This document shows positions 27,930-36,567 of a DNA stretch of 64,000 nucleotides, in pieces. This stretch comes from Oceanobacillus massiliensis str. N'diop (GTDB lineage Bacteria > Bacillota > Bacilli > Bacillales > Amphibacillaceae), in contig NZ_HE610977.1 in the NCBI RefSeq assembly GCF_000285495.1, forward strand, positions 654,205 to 718,204, given 5' to 3'. The stretch's first letter is position 1. Each line of letters opens with the position of its first letter. Below the pieces are notes generated by a model. It ran no database searches and was not told the DNA's origin. It saw only the letters and a list, made by a program, of their open reading frames with translations. The position numbers and the translations under genes are program-made.

Positions 27930-27963
27930 AAACCGTCATGTTTGCGTACATGACGGTTTTTTG
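27930..27963 (+). terminator. Intrinsic terminator after the 33-residue peptide
   Basis: AAACCGTCATG and CATGACGGTTT form an 11-bp stem around an 8-base loop, followed by TTTT. Confidence 0.9.
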
Positions 27964-27975
27964 CTTCCTGAATGC

Positions 27976-28449
27976 TTATGTCAGGGCTGGAAATCCCTGT
28001 TGCCTTAATGCTTCATAAATAATGATAGCGGCAGTATTGGATAAATTAAGCGATCTCACTTTACCGTTCATGTGGATCCGCAGACATTTATCTTCTTTAC
28101 CAATCAAGAGTTCTTTTGGTATACCTGTTGTTTCTCTGCCAAATACAAAGAATACGTCTTCTTCCTTTTTATTAAAGTCAAAATCCGTATAATGTGCCGT
28201 ACCGAAGTTTTCTATATAATAGAAGTCACCATCCTGGTACTTCTGATAAAGCTCATCTATGGAATCATACTCATGAACATCAACGTTTTTCCAATAGTCC
28301 AATCCGGCCCGGCGCAGCATTTTATCATCTGTAGAAAACCCTAATGGACGAATCAGATGAAGGGTTGTATCAGTTGCCAGACATGTTCTTCCGATATTAC
28401 CAGTATTAGCTGGAATCTCTGGTTGAAATAATACGACATGTAAGCTCAA
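27976..28449 (-). CDS. trmL: tRNA (cytidine/uridine-34 2'-O)-methyltransferase TrmL
   Basis: The 157-residue SPOUT methyltransferase has the knotted SAM-binding motifs: PEIPANTGNIGRTC near the start, VFGRETTGIP in the middle and RSLNLSNTAAIIIYEALRQ at the end. TrmL (CspR in Bacillus) methylates the wobble ribose of some leucine tRNAs. The start is TTG at 28449 behind AAGGAG with 8 bases of spacing; the nearer ATG is out of frame and meets a stop at once. It follows the amidase and queG genes, as in the B. subtilis yhbA-yhbB-cspR arrangement. Confidence 0.9.
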   Translation of the reverse strand: MSLHVVLFQPEIPANTGNIGRTCLATDTTLHLIRPLGFSTDDKMLRRAGLDYWKNVDVHEYDSIDELYQKYQDGDFYYIENFGTAHYTDFDFNKKEEDVFFVFGRETTGIPKELLIGKEDKCLRIHMNGKVRSLNLSNTAAIIIYEALRQQGFPALT

Positions 28450-28560
28450 AATTCATTCTCCTTAAAAATCCGTGTTCAAAAACATAAATAAAAAGCGGCC
28501 TCTTTTTTCATAGGGCTTTTGAACATCTTCTTAATAGTTAATCACGTATCTATTATATCA

Positions 28561-29415
28561 CTAATCCTCACCAATCCGAAAAAATTTATATGCGATATCA
28601 GGTGTCCAAGCTGTGGAATCCTCATAGGACCAATACCTATTCCGGCTGTTATCTGTATGCGCATTGACCAGAGGCATTCCGTATTCATCTTTTGCCACCA
28701 CAATGGTATTATGATCCCATCTGCCATCACCTTGAAAATCATAACAGATAACGTCCCCGGGAATCAGCTGGTCGGCGCTTTCCATTTCCTTGCCCTTAAG
28801 CCCTTGGACAGAACCGCTAAGATACCACCTTAATGAATGTGCGACTGCCCAGCTATAGCTCCAGCTTCCCGAACCATACCACCAACCCCTATCTCTAACA
28901 GTAGCTCCCCACATCGGAGCCCCGCCAGCATATAAACATTGGGAGACATAATTGGTACAATCGACATGAAAAACCCGGTAATCAGGATTACGGCTGTTCC
29001 ACCACCGTTCCGCATACTGAACTGCCGCCAAGCGATCATAGGAAAAGCGCTCGTGAACCTGTTCCCTTGTCTTTCTCTCTATTTCCGGCAATGCCCCCTT
29101 CTCCTTTAGATCCTTATTCCTCGGTATTTCTTCATGATTTGTCACCGTACCGTTCACTAAATGAAGACGATACGGAATTAGTTGCTCTTCTACATGGATA
29201 TTCCGTTTCTGTTTAATGACATATTTGAGATGCATGAAATAATGATATTGCGTTTCGTTATCGTATTGAAGTTTTCGGAAAACCTCCCCTTTTCCTCCTA
29301 CACGAATAATTTCCGCCTCCCTCCCAGCCCATATATTCTGTTTTCTTTTCCACCAATTATCCGAATCTCTATTATCCCGAAAGAAATCCTGCCAAAGATT
29401 CTTGATTAATTCCAT
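28561..29415 (-). CDS. Putative amidase-domain protein (YhbB-like, Amidase_6)
   Basis: The 284-residue protein has a C-terminal (about 125-284) cysteine-hydrolase-like domain: YDRLAAVQYAERWW, VDCTNYVSQCLYAGG (candidate catalytic Cys), RWDHNTIVV (His) and AHTDNSRNRYW (Asn). This is the pattern of the putative amidase family Amidase_6. No signal peptide is seen, so it may be cytosolic or spore-associated. GGAGGGG precedes the ATG. The position between queG and trmL matches yhbB of B. subtilis. Its substrate is unknown. Confidence 0.8.
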   Translation of the reverse strand: MELIKNLWQDFFRDNRDSDNWWKRKQNIWAGREAEIIRVGGKGEVFRKLQYDNETQYHYFMHLKYVIKQKRNIHVEEQLIPYRLHLVNGTVTNHEEIPRNKDLKEKGALPEIERKTREQVHERFSYDRLAAVQYAERWWNSRNPDYRVFHVDCTNYVSQCLYAGGAPMWGATVRDRGWWYGSGSWSYSWAVAHSLRWYLSGSVQGLKGKEMESADQLIPGDVICYDFQGDGRWDHNTIVVAKDEYGMPLVNAHTDNSRNRYWSYEDSTAWTPDIAYKFFRIGED

Positions 29416-29501
29416 TAGAAAATCCCCTCCATAAGAAGTATATGGAAGGGATGCTTATTTAAGCATTATTTTTGAAATGCTTCCAAAACATTATTAGTTG
29501 A

Positions 29502-30644
29502 CTAGACTGCAGACGTTTTCTGAAAGGCAAGACCTTTTTCCATTTCATATAATACCTGTTCGTCGATTTCCTTTTCCATTGCTGCTTCAATAGCATGATA
29601 TGCCTCTTCGGTGCCGATTTTCCCAAGTGACCATGCAGCCGTACCGCGAATTACCGGTCTCGGATCATTGTTCATGACCTCTGCAATATCTGCAATTGCC
29701 GTCTTGTCCTTGTAATGGCCTAAAGCTATTAATGCATTGCGCTGCAGTGGTTTTTTTCCCCTCCACGATCCGGAAATATGGCCAAACTTTTCCTTGAATT
29801 CCCGATTGGAGATGTTTAATATTGGCTTCAGCTTCGGTTTAGCAACATCATGTTCTGGTTCAAACTCCGGATGAATATGAAAATCGATGCCTTTATTTCG
29901 TGGGCAAACCTGCTGGCATGTATCGCAGCCATAAACACGATTCCCGATTTTAGTCCTGAATTCATCTGGCAGAAAATCCTTGGTCTGTGTAAGAAAGGCA
30001 ATACAGCGCTGTGCATTCAGCTGGCCACCGTCAACCAATGCTCCAGTGGGACACGCATCCATGCATTTTCTGCATTCGCCGCAGCTGTCTTCAAGGGGCT
30101 CATCCGGAATAAAAGGGATATTCGTAATCAATTCTCCGAGATAAACAAAAGATCCATATTCAGGTGTAATAATGGACGTGTTTTTCCCGCTGAATCCAAT
30201 ACCAGCCCTCTCTGCAACTGCACGGTCGGATAGCTCGCCGGTATCGACCATTATTTTATTGACTGTATCCGGCATTTTTTCCTGCATGAAAGCAGAAAGC
30301 TTTTCAAGGCGATCCTTAAGTACGGTATGATAATCAATTCCCCAAGATGCCCGGGCAAAAATTCCGCGGCGTTCTTCCTTTGTACTTTTTGGAGCATTCT
30401 TCATCCTTGATGGATATGCAATCGCTATGGACAGGATGGAGTGCGCTTCAGGCAGCAGGCGTTTTGGTTCCGTACGTTCTTCCAGTGAGCCTTTTTCAAA
30501 TCCCGACTGATACTGTAACTCCTGCTGTCTCCGCAAACGTTCTTTTAATTCTGTGAAAACATCTGCTGAAGCAAACCCAATCTTGTCGATTCCAATTTCC
30601 TTGGCATACTGAATGATTTCCTGTTTTAGCTGTTCGGTTCTCAT
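29502..30644 (-). CDS. queG: Epoxyqueuosine reductase QueG
   Basis: The 380-residue protein has an N-terminal cobalamin-binding reductase domain, two [4Fe-4S] cysteine clusters (CGECRKCMDACPTG and CDTCQQVCPRN) and C-terminal HEAT-like repeats (about 300-365). It reduces epoxyqueuosine to queuosine in tRNA. The family usually needs queuosine genes elsewhere; none are in this window. It leads the yhbA-yhbB-trmL-like gene run. Confidence 0.93.
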   Translation of the reverse strand: MRTEQLKQEIIQYAKEIGIDKIGFASADVFTELKERLRRQQELQYQSGFEKGSLEERTEPKRLLPEAHSILSIAIAYPSRMKNAPKSTKEERRGIFARASWGIDYHTVLKDRLEKLSAFMQEKMPDTVNKIMVDTGELSDRAVAERAGIGFSGKNTSIITPEYGSFVYLGELITNIPFIPDEPLEDSCGECRKCMDACPTGALVDGGQLNAQRCIAFLTQTKDFLPDEFRTKIGNRVYGCDTCQQVCPRNKGIDFHIHPEFEPEHDVAKPKLKPILNISNREFKEKFGHISGSWRGKKPLQRNALIALGHYKDKTAIADIAEVMNNDPRPVIRGTAAWSLGKIGTEEAYHAIEAAMEKEIDEQVLYEMEKGLAFQKTSAV

Positions 30645-30666
30645 GAAATCCCTCCCTCCTTATAAT

Positions 30667-32370
30667 TTAGAGCTGGCGAACGCTAGCTGTACGCATTCGA
30701 TTGAGTACTGCAGCAACTTCATGTCTGCGCGGACGGGCCAACTCACCTGGATGCTGATCATTAAATAATGTCAATGACGCGAGACCAAATTGATCCATTT
30801 GTGTATCAACAGAATCAAGAACTTCACGCAGCGATTTATTTTCCAATCCATTTGTGCGATGCAGATAATTAATAATCTCTGCTATCATCCTTGTTTGCGA
30901 TGAATCTACCAATTGCTCCGTATGGTTGAAAATAATATCCGTACTCCCCATTATAATCTGATGTAATCCTTTTGCCTTGATTTTCGTTCGTTTACCTTTA
31001 TTTAACTGTATGGATGGTGGCTGAAAAAAACGATTCGTATTTACTCGGAAATCGATTTCAGCTGCCGAATCACGTTCAATCGGATATTTTTTCATAATCG
31101 CTGCAGCCTTGTCGGTTACATTATGTGGCACGTACTCATCCAGCATGATCACTGTATCCGCTGCAGCAAAATAATCGCCAGACCCTCCCATAACGAGGAT
31201 TGTAGAAACCTGGAGCTGATCTGAGATTTGTTTTATCCGGTCTATAAATGGAGTTATCGGCTCTTTCTCCTGACTTACCAGCTGCTGCATCCGATAATCA
31301 CGAATCATAAAGTTAGTCGCGCTTGTATCTTCATCGATAAGCAGTACTGTCGCTCCCGCTTCCAGCGCTTCGATAACATTGGCAGCTTGTGACGTACTTC
31401 CACTGGCATTGTCGCTTGAAAAAGACGTGGTCATCTGGTGATGCGGTAAATTATTTATAAACGGGGAAATATTAACGGCTGATACTTGTCTGCCATCCTC
31501 AGCACGAATTTTAACGGCATCAGGATCGGTTAAAACAAACTCACGGCCATCTCCTCTTTTATGAAAATAGACACCACGCTCTATCGCTTTTAAAAAAGTG
31601 CTTTTCCAATGATAGCCTCCGCCGGCAATTAGCGTAACCCCTTTTTTGATTGCCATCCCTTTTAAGGGGGCTTCCTGGTGTGGTATGAAGATTGCAGCTT
31701 CATCTTCCTTTGGACTTTGGAAAGGGATTGCATGATGAAGCGGTCTGTTGCTGATTCCGCTCTCCCTTGGAAGGATAGAGCCATTGGCTATAAACGCTGT
31801 CCAATTGTTCTTTCTCATTTCATTCCGAATTGCTTCCTGCTGATCAGCAAGTTTTATAGCCTCATCAATATCATGATCTCTAATTTTAAAGATGGAATTC
31901 TTGATGATCGATGGAATTACGTTTGCAAACAGCTTCTCAGCTTCCCTTCCATTTATACGTCTTCCATTTGCCGGCAGCCCTACAGACACACAGACGGTGA
32001 TTGTATCTTTATGGATTTGCAAAGCAGACCTTTCCAGAACTTCCTGTCCAGGCCCATCAAAAAGTATCAAACCACTTTTCCCTGAACCCTTAACGCTAAT
32101 AGATTCCCGAGCAGCAGCCTTGGCCACAGCCCTTGCAAAAGCATCCTCTACAGCAATCCTGCGTTTAGTTGATTGTAACCATTCATTATGGATGGCACGT
32201 TTTTCCTTTGGTACAACTGCTCGGATTTTGGAGGGTGATGCAAATGGGTCACCTTGAACATAGTCTATAAATAACTCAAAGTCTTCGTAGTAATAATGGC
32301 CCTGTATATTCTTATAGGCCTTATAGCCCTTGTTATCCATTTGAATTAATTGCTTTAAAAGGTTTTTCAT
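30667..32370 (-). CDS. ABC-class ATPase domain protein with altered Walker A
   Basis: The 567-residue protein belongs to the predicted ATPase-of-the-ABC-class family (PF09818 type), seen from VAKAAARESI, PANGRRINGREAEKLF, ATVLLIDEDTSATNFMIRD (Walker B and following) and TILVMGGSGDYFAAADTVIMLDEY. The function is unknown; no membrane segments are present. The expected P-loop GGGYHGKST reads GGGYHWKST here: codon TGG replaces the glycine before the lysine, which should impair nucleotide binding. The IS110 element begins 187 bases upstream of its start. Confidence 0.82.
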   Translation of the reverse strand: MKNLLKQLIQMDNKGYKAYKNIQGHYYYEDFELFIDYVQGDPFASPSKIRAVVPKEKRAIHNEWLQSTKRRIAVEDAFARAVAKAAARESISVKGSGKSGLILFDGPGQEVLERSALQIHKDTITVCVSVGLPANGRRINGREAEKLFANVIPSIIKNSIFKIRDHDIDEAIKLADQQEAIRNEMRKNNWTAFIANGSILPRESGISNRPLHHAIPFQSPKEDEAAIFIPHQEAPLKGMAIKKGVTLIAGGGYHWKSTFLKAIERGVYFHKRGDGREFVLTDPDAVKIRAEDGRQVSAVNISPFINNLPHHQMTTSFSSDNASGSTSQAANVIEALEAGATVLLIDEDTSATNFMIRDYRMQQLVSQEKEPITPFIDRIKQISDQLQVSTILVMGGSGDYFAAADTVIMLDEYVPHNVTDKAAAIMKKYPIERDSAAEIDFRVNTNRFFQPPSIQLNKGKRTKIKAKGLHQIIMGSTDIIFNHTEQLVDSSQTRMIAEIINYLHRTNGLENKSLREVLDSVDTQMDQFGLASLTLFNDQHPGELARPRRHEVAAVLNRMRTASVRQL

Positions 32371-32534
32371 AATGATCCCTCAGATTTTAATTGTATTTCC
32401 TTATAGGATAGTATGTATAACTGTAGTTTTCAATTGTAGAGGCGTTGCGGGGTGAAGTTCAATAATGTTTTCTCAAAGTTTGTTGTTTTCACATAAAATA
32501 TATAGACTGCGACGTAACTTGATGATGAGCTTAT

Positions 32535-32559
32535 CTCCACTCCGGAAATACACTGCGCT
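32535..32559. repeat. Left remnant of a GC-rich repeat split by the IS110 element
   Basis: CCACTCCGGAAATACACTGCG matches (inverted) the outer end of module B seen intact at 49110-49132. The rest of the module resumes at 34118 after the insertion. Confidence 0.8.
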
Positions 32560-32573
32560 CGTATGATATAGGT

Positions 32574-32755
32574 AACCTTATTTAAGGATCCCCACTTAAA
32601 TAGTATGATGGGGGTAATCAGGTGGAGGGTGTCGCTAGCTGCGCTTGAAGTATAATCTTCGTCGGAAAGTTTGACACCTCCCCTTTATAGAATACTCGAA
32701 TTAGCTGGATGGCACGTGTTGTCGAATATCTAACGAGCATGATTATCTATAAAGA
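32574..32755 (+). ncRNA. Candidate IS110 bridge RNA
   Basis: Two stem-internal loop-stem structures fit the bridge RNA plan. Target loop: lower stem GGTGTC/GACACC (32628-32633, 32673-32678), upper hairpin GAAG/CTTC, with CTGCGCT (32639-32645) on the 5' side, identical to the top-strand left target plus core, and CGGAAAG (32663-32669) on the 3' side, complementary to CT plus TTCCG. Donor loop: stem TTTATAGA/TCTATAAA (32684-32691, 32746-32753), with AGCTGG (32703-32708), identical to the right element end (34111-34116), and ACGAG (32733-32737), complementary to CTCGT at the left element end. The ends are estimates; 32574 assumes the promoter of the circular form. Confidence 0.85.
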
Positions 32756-32804
32756 AGTGGAGGATTCTCCTATCTGGTTAATTTTTCATACAGGCGGTGT
32801 TAGT

Positions 32805-33995
32805 GTGCATTATCTAGGTATTGATATTGGTAAAAAGGAGCACGAAGCTGGTCTTATTGACAATAATGGTAAACCTATCGGTAAAAGTCTACGCTTCGCT
32901 AACTCTAAACGTGGTAGTGAGAAACTATTAACGTTTATAAACAACCATCAACTTACCAAAGAAAATTGTGTTTTTGGGTTAGAAGCCACAGGGCATTACT
33001 GGCTTTCTATATTCACATACCTAAACAAACTTGGTTTTAAAGTAACAGCATTTAACCCCTTAAGATCGGACGCTTTACGGAACTTCTTCATTCGTAAGAC
33101 GAAAACAGACGCACGAGATGCTTTTCTTATCGCACAGGTTATACGTATTGATATGCCTGATGCCACGCCTTTTTTAGAAGAGGATTTACTTCAATTAAAA
33201 CAATTAGAAAGGCTACGTTACTCTCTCGTTGACCAAAGTTCAGATATTAAGCGCAAGATTATAGCTCTTTTGGATCAAGTCTTCCCAGAATATGAAGATA
33301 TGTTTTCAGAAGTTTTTGGCACATCTTCTTCAGAATTGCTTAAGCATTATCCTATGCCTGAAGATATCCAGGCTATTGATACAGAAACATTGGCTAAGTT
33401 TCTAAATGATGCGAGTAAGAATTCATACGGAGAGCGTAGAGCCCATGAAAAAGCAACTAAAATTAAAGAATCTGCGGAAGATACCTTTGGTATCAACATG
33501 GCAACAGATGCCTTCAGGATGCAGATCCATCTGCTTCTAGAACAGATATCTTTATTAGACGAACAAATAGATGAGCTTGATAAAAAGCTGATGAAACTTG
33601 TAGATAACCAAAATACACATTTAACAACTATAAATGGTATTGGCTATCCAACCGCAGCCGTAATCTTAGGAGAAATAGGGTCCATAAAACGTTTCGAACG
33701 CCCTGAACAGTTAGTAGCGTTTGTTGGGTTAGACCCGGCTGTGAAACAATCTGGTAATTTTGAGGCTTCCTACGTGAAAATTTCCAAAAGAGGCTCCCCT
33801 TATTTACGACGAGCTATTTGGTATGCCGCCTTCTCTGCAAGCCAATGTGACCCGGCATTATCACAGCATTATAAAAGGCTAAAAAGTAGGGGGAAAAGCC
33901 ACCAAGTCGCTGTAGGAGCTGTAGCACGAAAGTTAACACACATCATTTTTGCCATTTTACGAGATCAAAAGCCATATGAGCCTCATGTGAAATAA
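32805..33995 (+). CDS. IS110-family DEDD transposase (bridge RNA-guided recombinase)
   Basis: From the GTG at 32805 (AGGCGGT upstream) the protein has 396 residues. The N-terminal RuvC-like domain shows the DEDD acids at Asp7 (GIDIGKKE), Glu60 (LEATGHYW), Asp102 and Asp105 (KTDARDAF). A coiled-coil-like middle follows. The C-terminal Tnp domain has INGIGYPTAAVILGEIG and a candidate catalytic Ser316 in VKQSGN. The ATG at 32709 often chosen by frame length lies inside the donor loop of the bridge RNA and has no ribosome-binding site. The gene appears intact. Confidence 0.9.
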   Translation: MHYLGIDIGKKEHEAGLIDNNGKPIGKSLRFANSKRGSEKLLTFINNHQLTKENCVFGLEATGHYWLSIFTYLNKLGFKVTAFNPLRSDALRNFFIRKTKTDARDAFLIAQVIRIDMPDATPFLEEDLLQLKQLERLRYSLVDQSSDIKRKIIALLDQVFPEYEDMFSEVFGTSSSELLKHYPMPEDIQAIDTETLAKFLNDASKNSYGERRAHEKATKIKESAEDTFGINMATDAFRMQIHLLLEQISLLDEQIDELDKKLMKLVDNQNTHLTTINGIGYPTAAVILGEIGSIKRFERPEQLVAFVGLDPAVKQSGNFEASYVKISKRGSPYLRRAIWYAAFSASQCDPALSQHYKRLKSRGKSHQVAVGAVARKLTHIIFAILRDQKPYEPHVK

Positions 33996-34117
33996 AATAT
34001 TAACGAACTTATGTTCTCCACAACACCTTGAAAGAGAGGTGTATTTTGGCATGAGATTTTTTAAATAAGCATTATTATAAAAAAATGTCTTTCTCTCCTT
34101 GACAACTCATAGCTGGT

Positions 34118-34471
34118 CTTTCCGCGGGCTCGAGCTAAGCCAGGGTACAGCTTGCGATTGCTCCTGTGCTCCCTTGCACCGAGGAACCCTGCTTCGAAGC
34201 GAAACTGGCAGACGCAGGTGCATCTAGCGGGGGCTTAGCGTCTTCGCTTTCCCGCAGGAGTCTTCGTATATTTCCTCCGCTATGATTTGGCTTCTGAATC
34301 CTGAATCAAATTACTGATACTCGATTATTTTGCTGATTGATTGGAGCGCAGGGCAGTCGACTCCAGCGGGAAAAGCAACGGCTGAAGATCCCGCAGGAAG
34401 TGGGGTTCTTCCGAGAAAGCTGAGAGCGCCCGCCGCGGAAAGCGACTGCCCGGAGCGGAAATCGGCCGAAG
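34118..34471. repeat. GC-rich composite repeat, copy 1 (right part)
   Basis: After the IS, module B continues (34118-34281: CTTTCCGCGGGCTCG..., ending CCTCCGCT), followed by a short AT-rich spacer and module A (34332-34469). Module A is about 95% identical, inverted, to 48709-48845. The order A-spacer-B is the same in both arrays, in opposite orientation. No coding frame here is credible. Confidence 0.88.
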
Positions 34472-34505
34472 CAGGTATCGGGTAATTAATAAAACAGCCA
34501 AAATT

Positions 34506-34548
34506 AAAAACGCAACGCTTCGTAATCGGTTTTACGAAACACTGCGTT
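34506..34548 (-). terminator. Intrinsic terminator after tRNA-Gly
   Basis: On the minus strand AACGCA/TGCGTT and TTCGTA/TACGAA form a two-part stem, followed by TTTTT. It lies 12 bases beyond the tRNA 3' end. Confidence 0.75.
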
Positions 34549-34560
34549 ATCACATATGTA

Positions 34561-34634
34561 TGGAGCGGGTGAAGGGAATCGAACCCTCATCATCAGCTTG
34601 GAAGGCTGAGGTTTTACCACTAAACTACACCCGC
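34561..34634 (-). tRNA. tRNA-Gly (anticodon TCC)
   Basis: The minus strand folds as a complete tRNA: acceptor GCGGGTG/CACCCGC, a D arm with TTTAGTGGTAAAA, anticodon stem TCAGC/GCTGA with loop CTTCCAA (anticodon TCC), T arm GAGGG-TTCGATT-CCCTT and an encoded CCA end. It is a single tRNA gene. Confidence 0.96.
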
Positions 34635-35000
34635 ATATTCATTGTACAATTTCAATTACACTTGCCTTGTCTCTATTCGTGAAGCTTGCTGATTACTGCA
34701 CGGATAAAACAAATTGTGTTTTTTTGATTGCAAAATTTATTATAGCAATTTCATTGATACTAATCAACCCTATTTTCAACATTTTTTTACAAAAACTTTA
34801 AAGTATGATTACAAACCCACATTAGACAATTCTTTTAAAGCTTCATTTAGGCTATATTTATCTTTACCACTCATACCTTTTAATCCAAATACAGATAATA
34901 ATCCTTATTGAATAAATCAAATTTTAAAACAATTAATCATTTACATTCACTTCATGGAGCTATAAACTAGAAATATGTTTTGATGAGAGGAGCCAATAGT
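34635..35000. other. AT-rich intergenic region
   Basis: The stretch between the tRNA and the transaminase gene is strongly AT-rich. It should hold the tRNA promoter (minus) and the transaminase promoter (plus); no consensus pair stands out. The plus-strand frame at 34714-34911 has no ribosome-binding site and is not considered a gene. Confidence 0.4.
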
Positions 35001-35876
35001 ATGTCTGTTTACCCGATAATACTGACACAATCGAAATTTACCCATCACGATAAACTGAAATACCCATTCGAAGAACGTGGTCTTCAATTCGGAGATGGAA
35101 TCTACGAGGTGATCCGAATTTATCATGGAAATTACTACTTACTGGAAGAACACGTCAACCGCTTATTCCAATCTGCAGATGCAATAAAAATACAATTACC
35201 CTTCAATAAAGAGGAAATAACCGATTTATTATATGAACTGCTGAAAAAGAATGAAATGAACTCTGACGGCAAAGTCTATATGCAAATCACCCGCGGATCT
35301 GCTCCACGTGATCATGTATTCCCCGAATCCGTAATGCCCAACATATATGCATATGTCCAAGATCAGCCTCGAAACATGACGGGTATGGAAAACGGTGTAC
35401 ATGCAATTACGCATAGAGATATAAGATGGGAAAATTGCTATATTAAAAGCTTAAACCTCCTGCCAAATGTAATGGCCAAGCAAACTGCTAAGGAAAACGG
35501 CTGTTATGAAGCCATCCTCCATCGGGACGGAGTTGTAACAGAGTGCAGTTCGTCGAATGTATACATGGTAAAAGATGGGCAAATCTATACACATCCCACA
35601 ACAAACAATATTTTGCACGGTTGTGTAAGAATGGCAGTTGAAAGATTCACAAAAGATTTATCAATCCCATTAATCGAAGAGGGATTCGCGGTAGAAGATA
35701 TCCGTATAGCCGATGAAATCTTCCTATCCAGCAGCACTTCAGAAATCACACCGATCATAAAAGTGGATAATCAGCAAATCGCTGATGGAAAGCCTGGGAA
35801 AATCACTCGTCAATTGCAAGAAGCCTACGAACTCGATGCCAACATCAAGGAAAACAGAATCAAACACACTGTCTGA
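35001..35876 (+). CDS. dat: D-amino acid (D-alanine) aminotransferase
   Basis: From the ATG at 35001 (GAGAGGAG upstream) the protein has 291 residues, a fold-type IV PLP enzyme. Lys149 in CYIKSLNLLPN is the PLP lysine. Other features are RGLQFGDGIYEVIRIY, QITRGSAPRDH and TECSSSNVYMV. It interconverts D-alanine plus 2-oxoglutarate and pyruvate plus D-glutamate, feeding peptidoglycan precursors. An earlier in-frame ATG at 34980 lacks a Shine-Dalgarno. It is a single-gene unit. Confidence 0.9.
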   Translation: MSVYPIILTQSKFTHHDKLKYPFEERGLQFGDGIYEVIRIYHGNYYLLEEHVNRLFQSADAIKIQLPFNKEEITDLLYELLKKNEMNSDGKVYMQITRGSAPRDHVFPESVMPNIYAYVQDQPRNMTGMENGVHAITHRDIRWENCYIKSLNLLPNVMAKQTAKENGCYEAILHRDGVVTECSSSNVYMVKDGQIYTHPTTNNILHGCVRMAVERFTKDLSIPLIEEGFAVEDIRIADEIFLSSSTSEITPIIKVDNQQIADGKPGKITRQLQEAYELDANIKENRIKHTV

Positions 35877-35911
35877 CAAGAATAGATTATTCTTTCAGGA
35901 TAACATTCAAT

Positions 35912-35940
35912 GCCTCCGCATCCTTGTGCGGTGGCGTTTT
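35912..35940 (+). terminator. Intrinsic terminator after dat
   Basis: GCCTCCGCA and TGCGGTGGC pair with one mismatch and are followed by a short T-run. Confidence 0.7.
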
Positions 35941-36063
35941 GCTTGTTTAGCACTCATGAGATTTACCATACACAAGATTACATGAAGAAAATTGATGTGA
36001 TCATTTTATTCTTTTCAAGCTAAAACTAAAATCCTTAACCAATCTGATACAATGGAGGCTTTT

Positions 36064-36567
36064 ATGAAAAAAATTGCTATTATCGGCAGCGGCGGTTCAG
36101 GAAAATCCACTTTAGCCCGACAGCTGGGTGCTAGACTGCATATCCCCGTCCATCATCTGGATGCACTATTTTGGCAGCCTGGCTGGATACCGACAGAAAA
36201 GGAAAAATTCATTAATGAACAGCAAAAGATTTATCAAAGTGATTCATGGATCATCGATGGCAATTACAGCAGCACAATGGACCATAGATTAACTCAGGCA
36301 GATACCGTCATTTTTTTGCACTATAAAACAGTCCGCTGTCTCTATGGCATTACTAAAAGGCGCATCCAGTACAGGAAATCGACCCGGCCGGATATGGGGA
36401 AAGATTGCCCTGAAAAGCTTGACTGGGAGTTCTTCCAATGGGTCAAAAATTTCAATAAAACAAAGGCACCTGCATTGACCGAACGTTTATCCCAGCTGGA
36501 AAATACATCCGTATACATCTTTAAATCCCCAAAAGAGCTAAGACTCTTTTTGAATGAAATAGAATGA
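36064..36567 (+). CDS. FlaR-like / adenylate kinase-like P-loop protein
   Basis: From the ATG at 36064 (GGAGG, 5 bases) the protein has 167 residues with Walker A GSGGSGKST (about 8-16), HLDALFWQPGW, and IIDGNYSSTMDHRLTQADTVIFL. This family is often annotated as DNA topology modulation protein FlaR or as a nucleotide kinase-like protein; its real substrate is unknown. An in-frame ATG at 36052 is not supported by a ribosome-binding site. Confidence 0.75.
   Translation: MKKIAIIGSGGSGKSTLARQLGARLHIPVHHLDALFWQPGWIPTEKEKFINEQQKIYQSDSWIIDGNYSSTMDHRLTQADTVIFLHYKTVRCLYGITKRRIQYRKSTRPDMGKDCPEKLDWEFFQWVKNFNKTKAPALTERLSQLENTSVYIFKSPKELRLFLNEIE

Larger units (their letters stand above)
32558..34119 (+). 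mobile_element. IS110-family insertion sequence with CT core
   Basis: The element is about 1,560 bp between two CT dinucleotides (32558-32559 and 34118-34119). The ends come from comparing the interrupted repeat with its intact copy at 49105-49118: the sequence left of 32559 and right of 34118 join at one shared CT to restore CACTGCG-CT-TTCCG. There are no terminal inverted repeats and no target duplication beyond the core, as expected for IS110. It carries a long 5' noncoding region with a bridge RNA, one transposase gene and a short 3' end. No second copy lies in the window. Confidence 0.92.

Noticed and set aside
32709..32804. ATG at 32709 as the transposase start
   Set aside because: It lies within the donor loop of the bridge RNA, has no ribosome-binding site and adds 32 residues not typical of IS110 transposases; the GTG at 32805 fits better.
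34311..34553. Minus-strand open frame of 80 residues
   Set aside because: It runs through the GC-rich repeat and the tRNA terminator; the frame results from repeat composition.
34118..34634. Genomic island attachment site at tRNA-Gly
   Set aside because: There is no integrase, no repeated tRNA 3' end and only an IS110 nearby; the repeat stops about 90 bases from the tRNA.
34714..34911. Plus-strand 65-residue open frame after tRNA-Gly
   Set aside because: GTG start without a ribosome-binding site in strongly AT-rich DNA; no similarity recognised.
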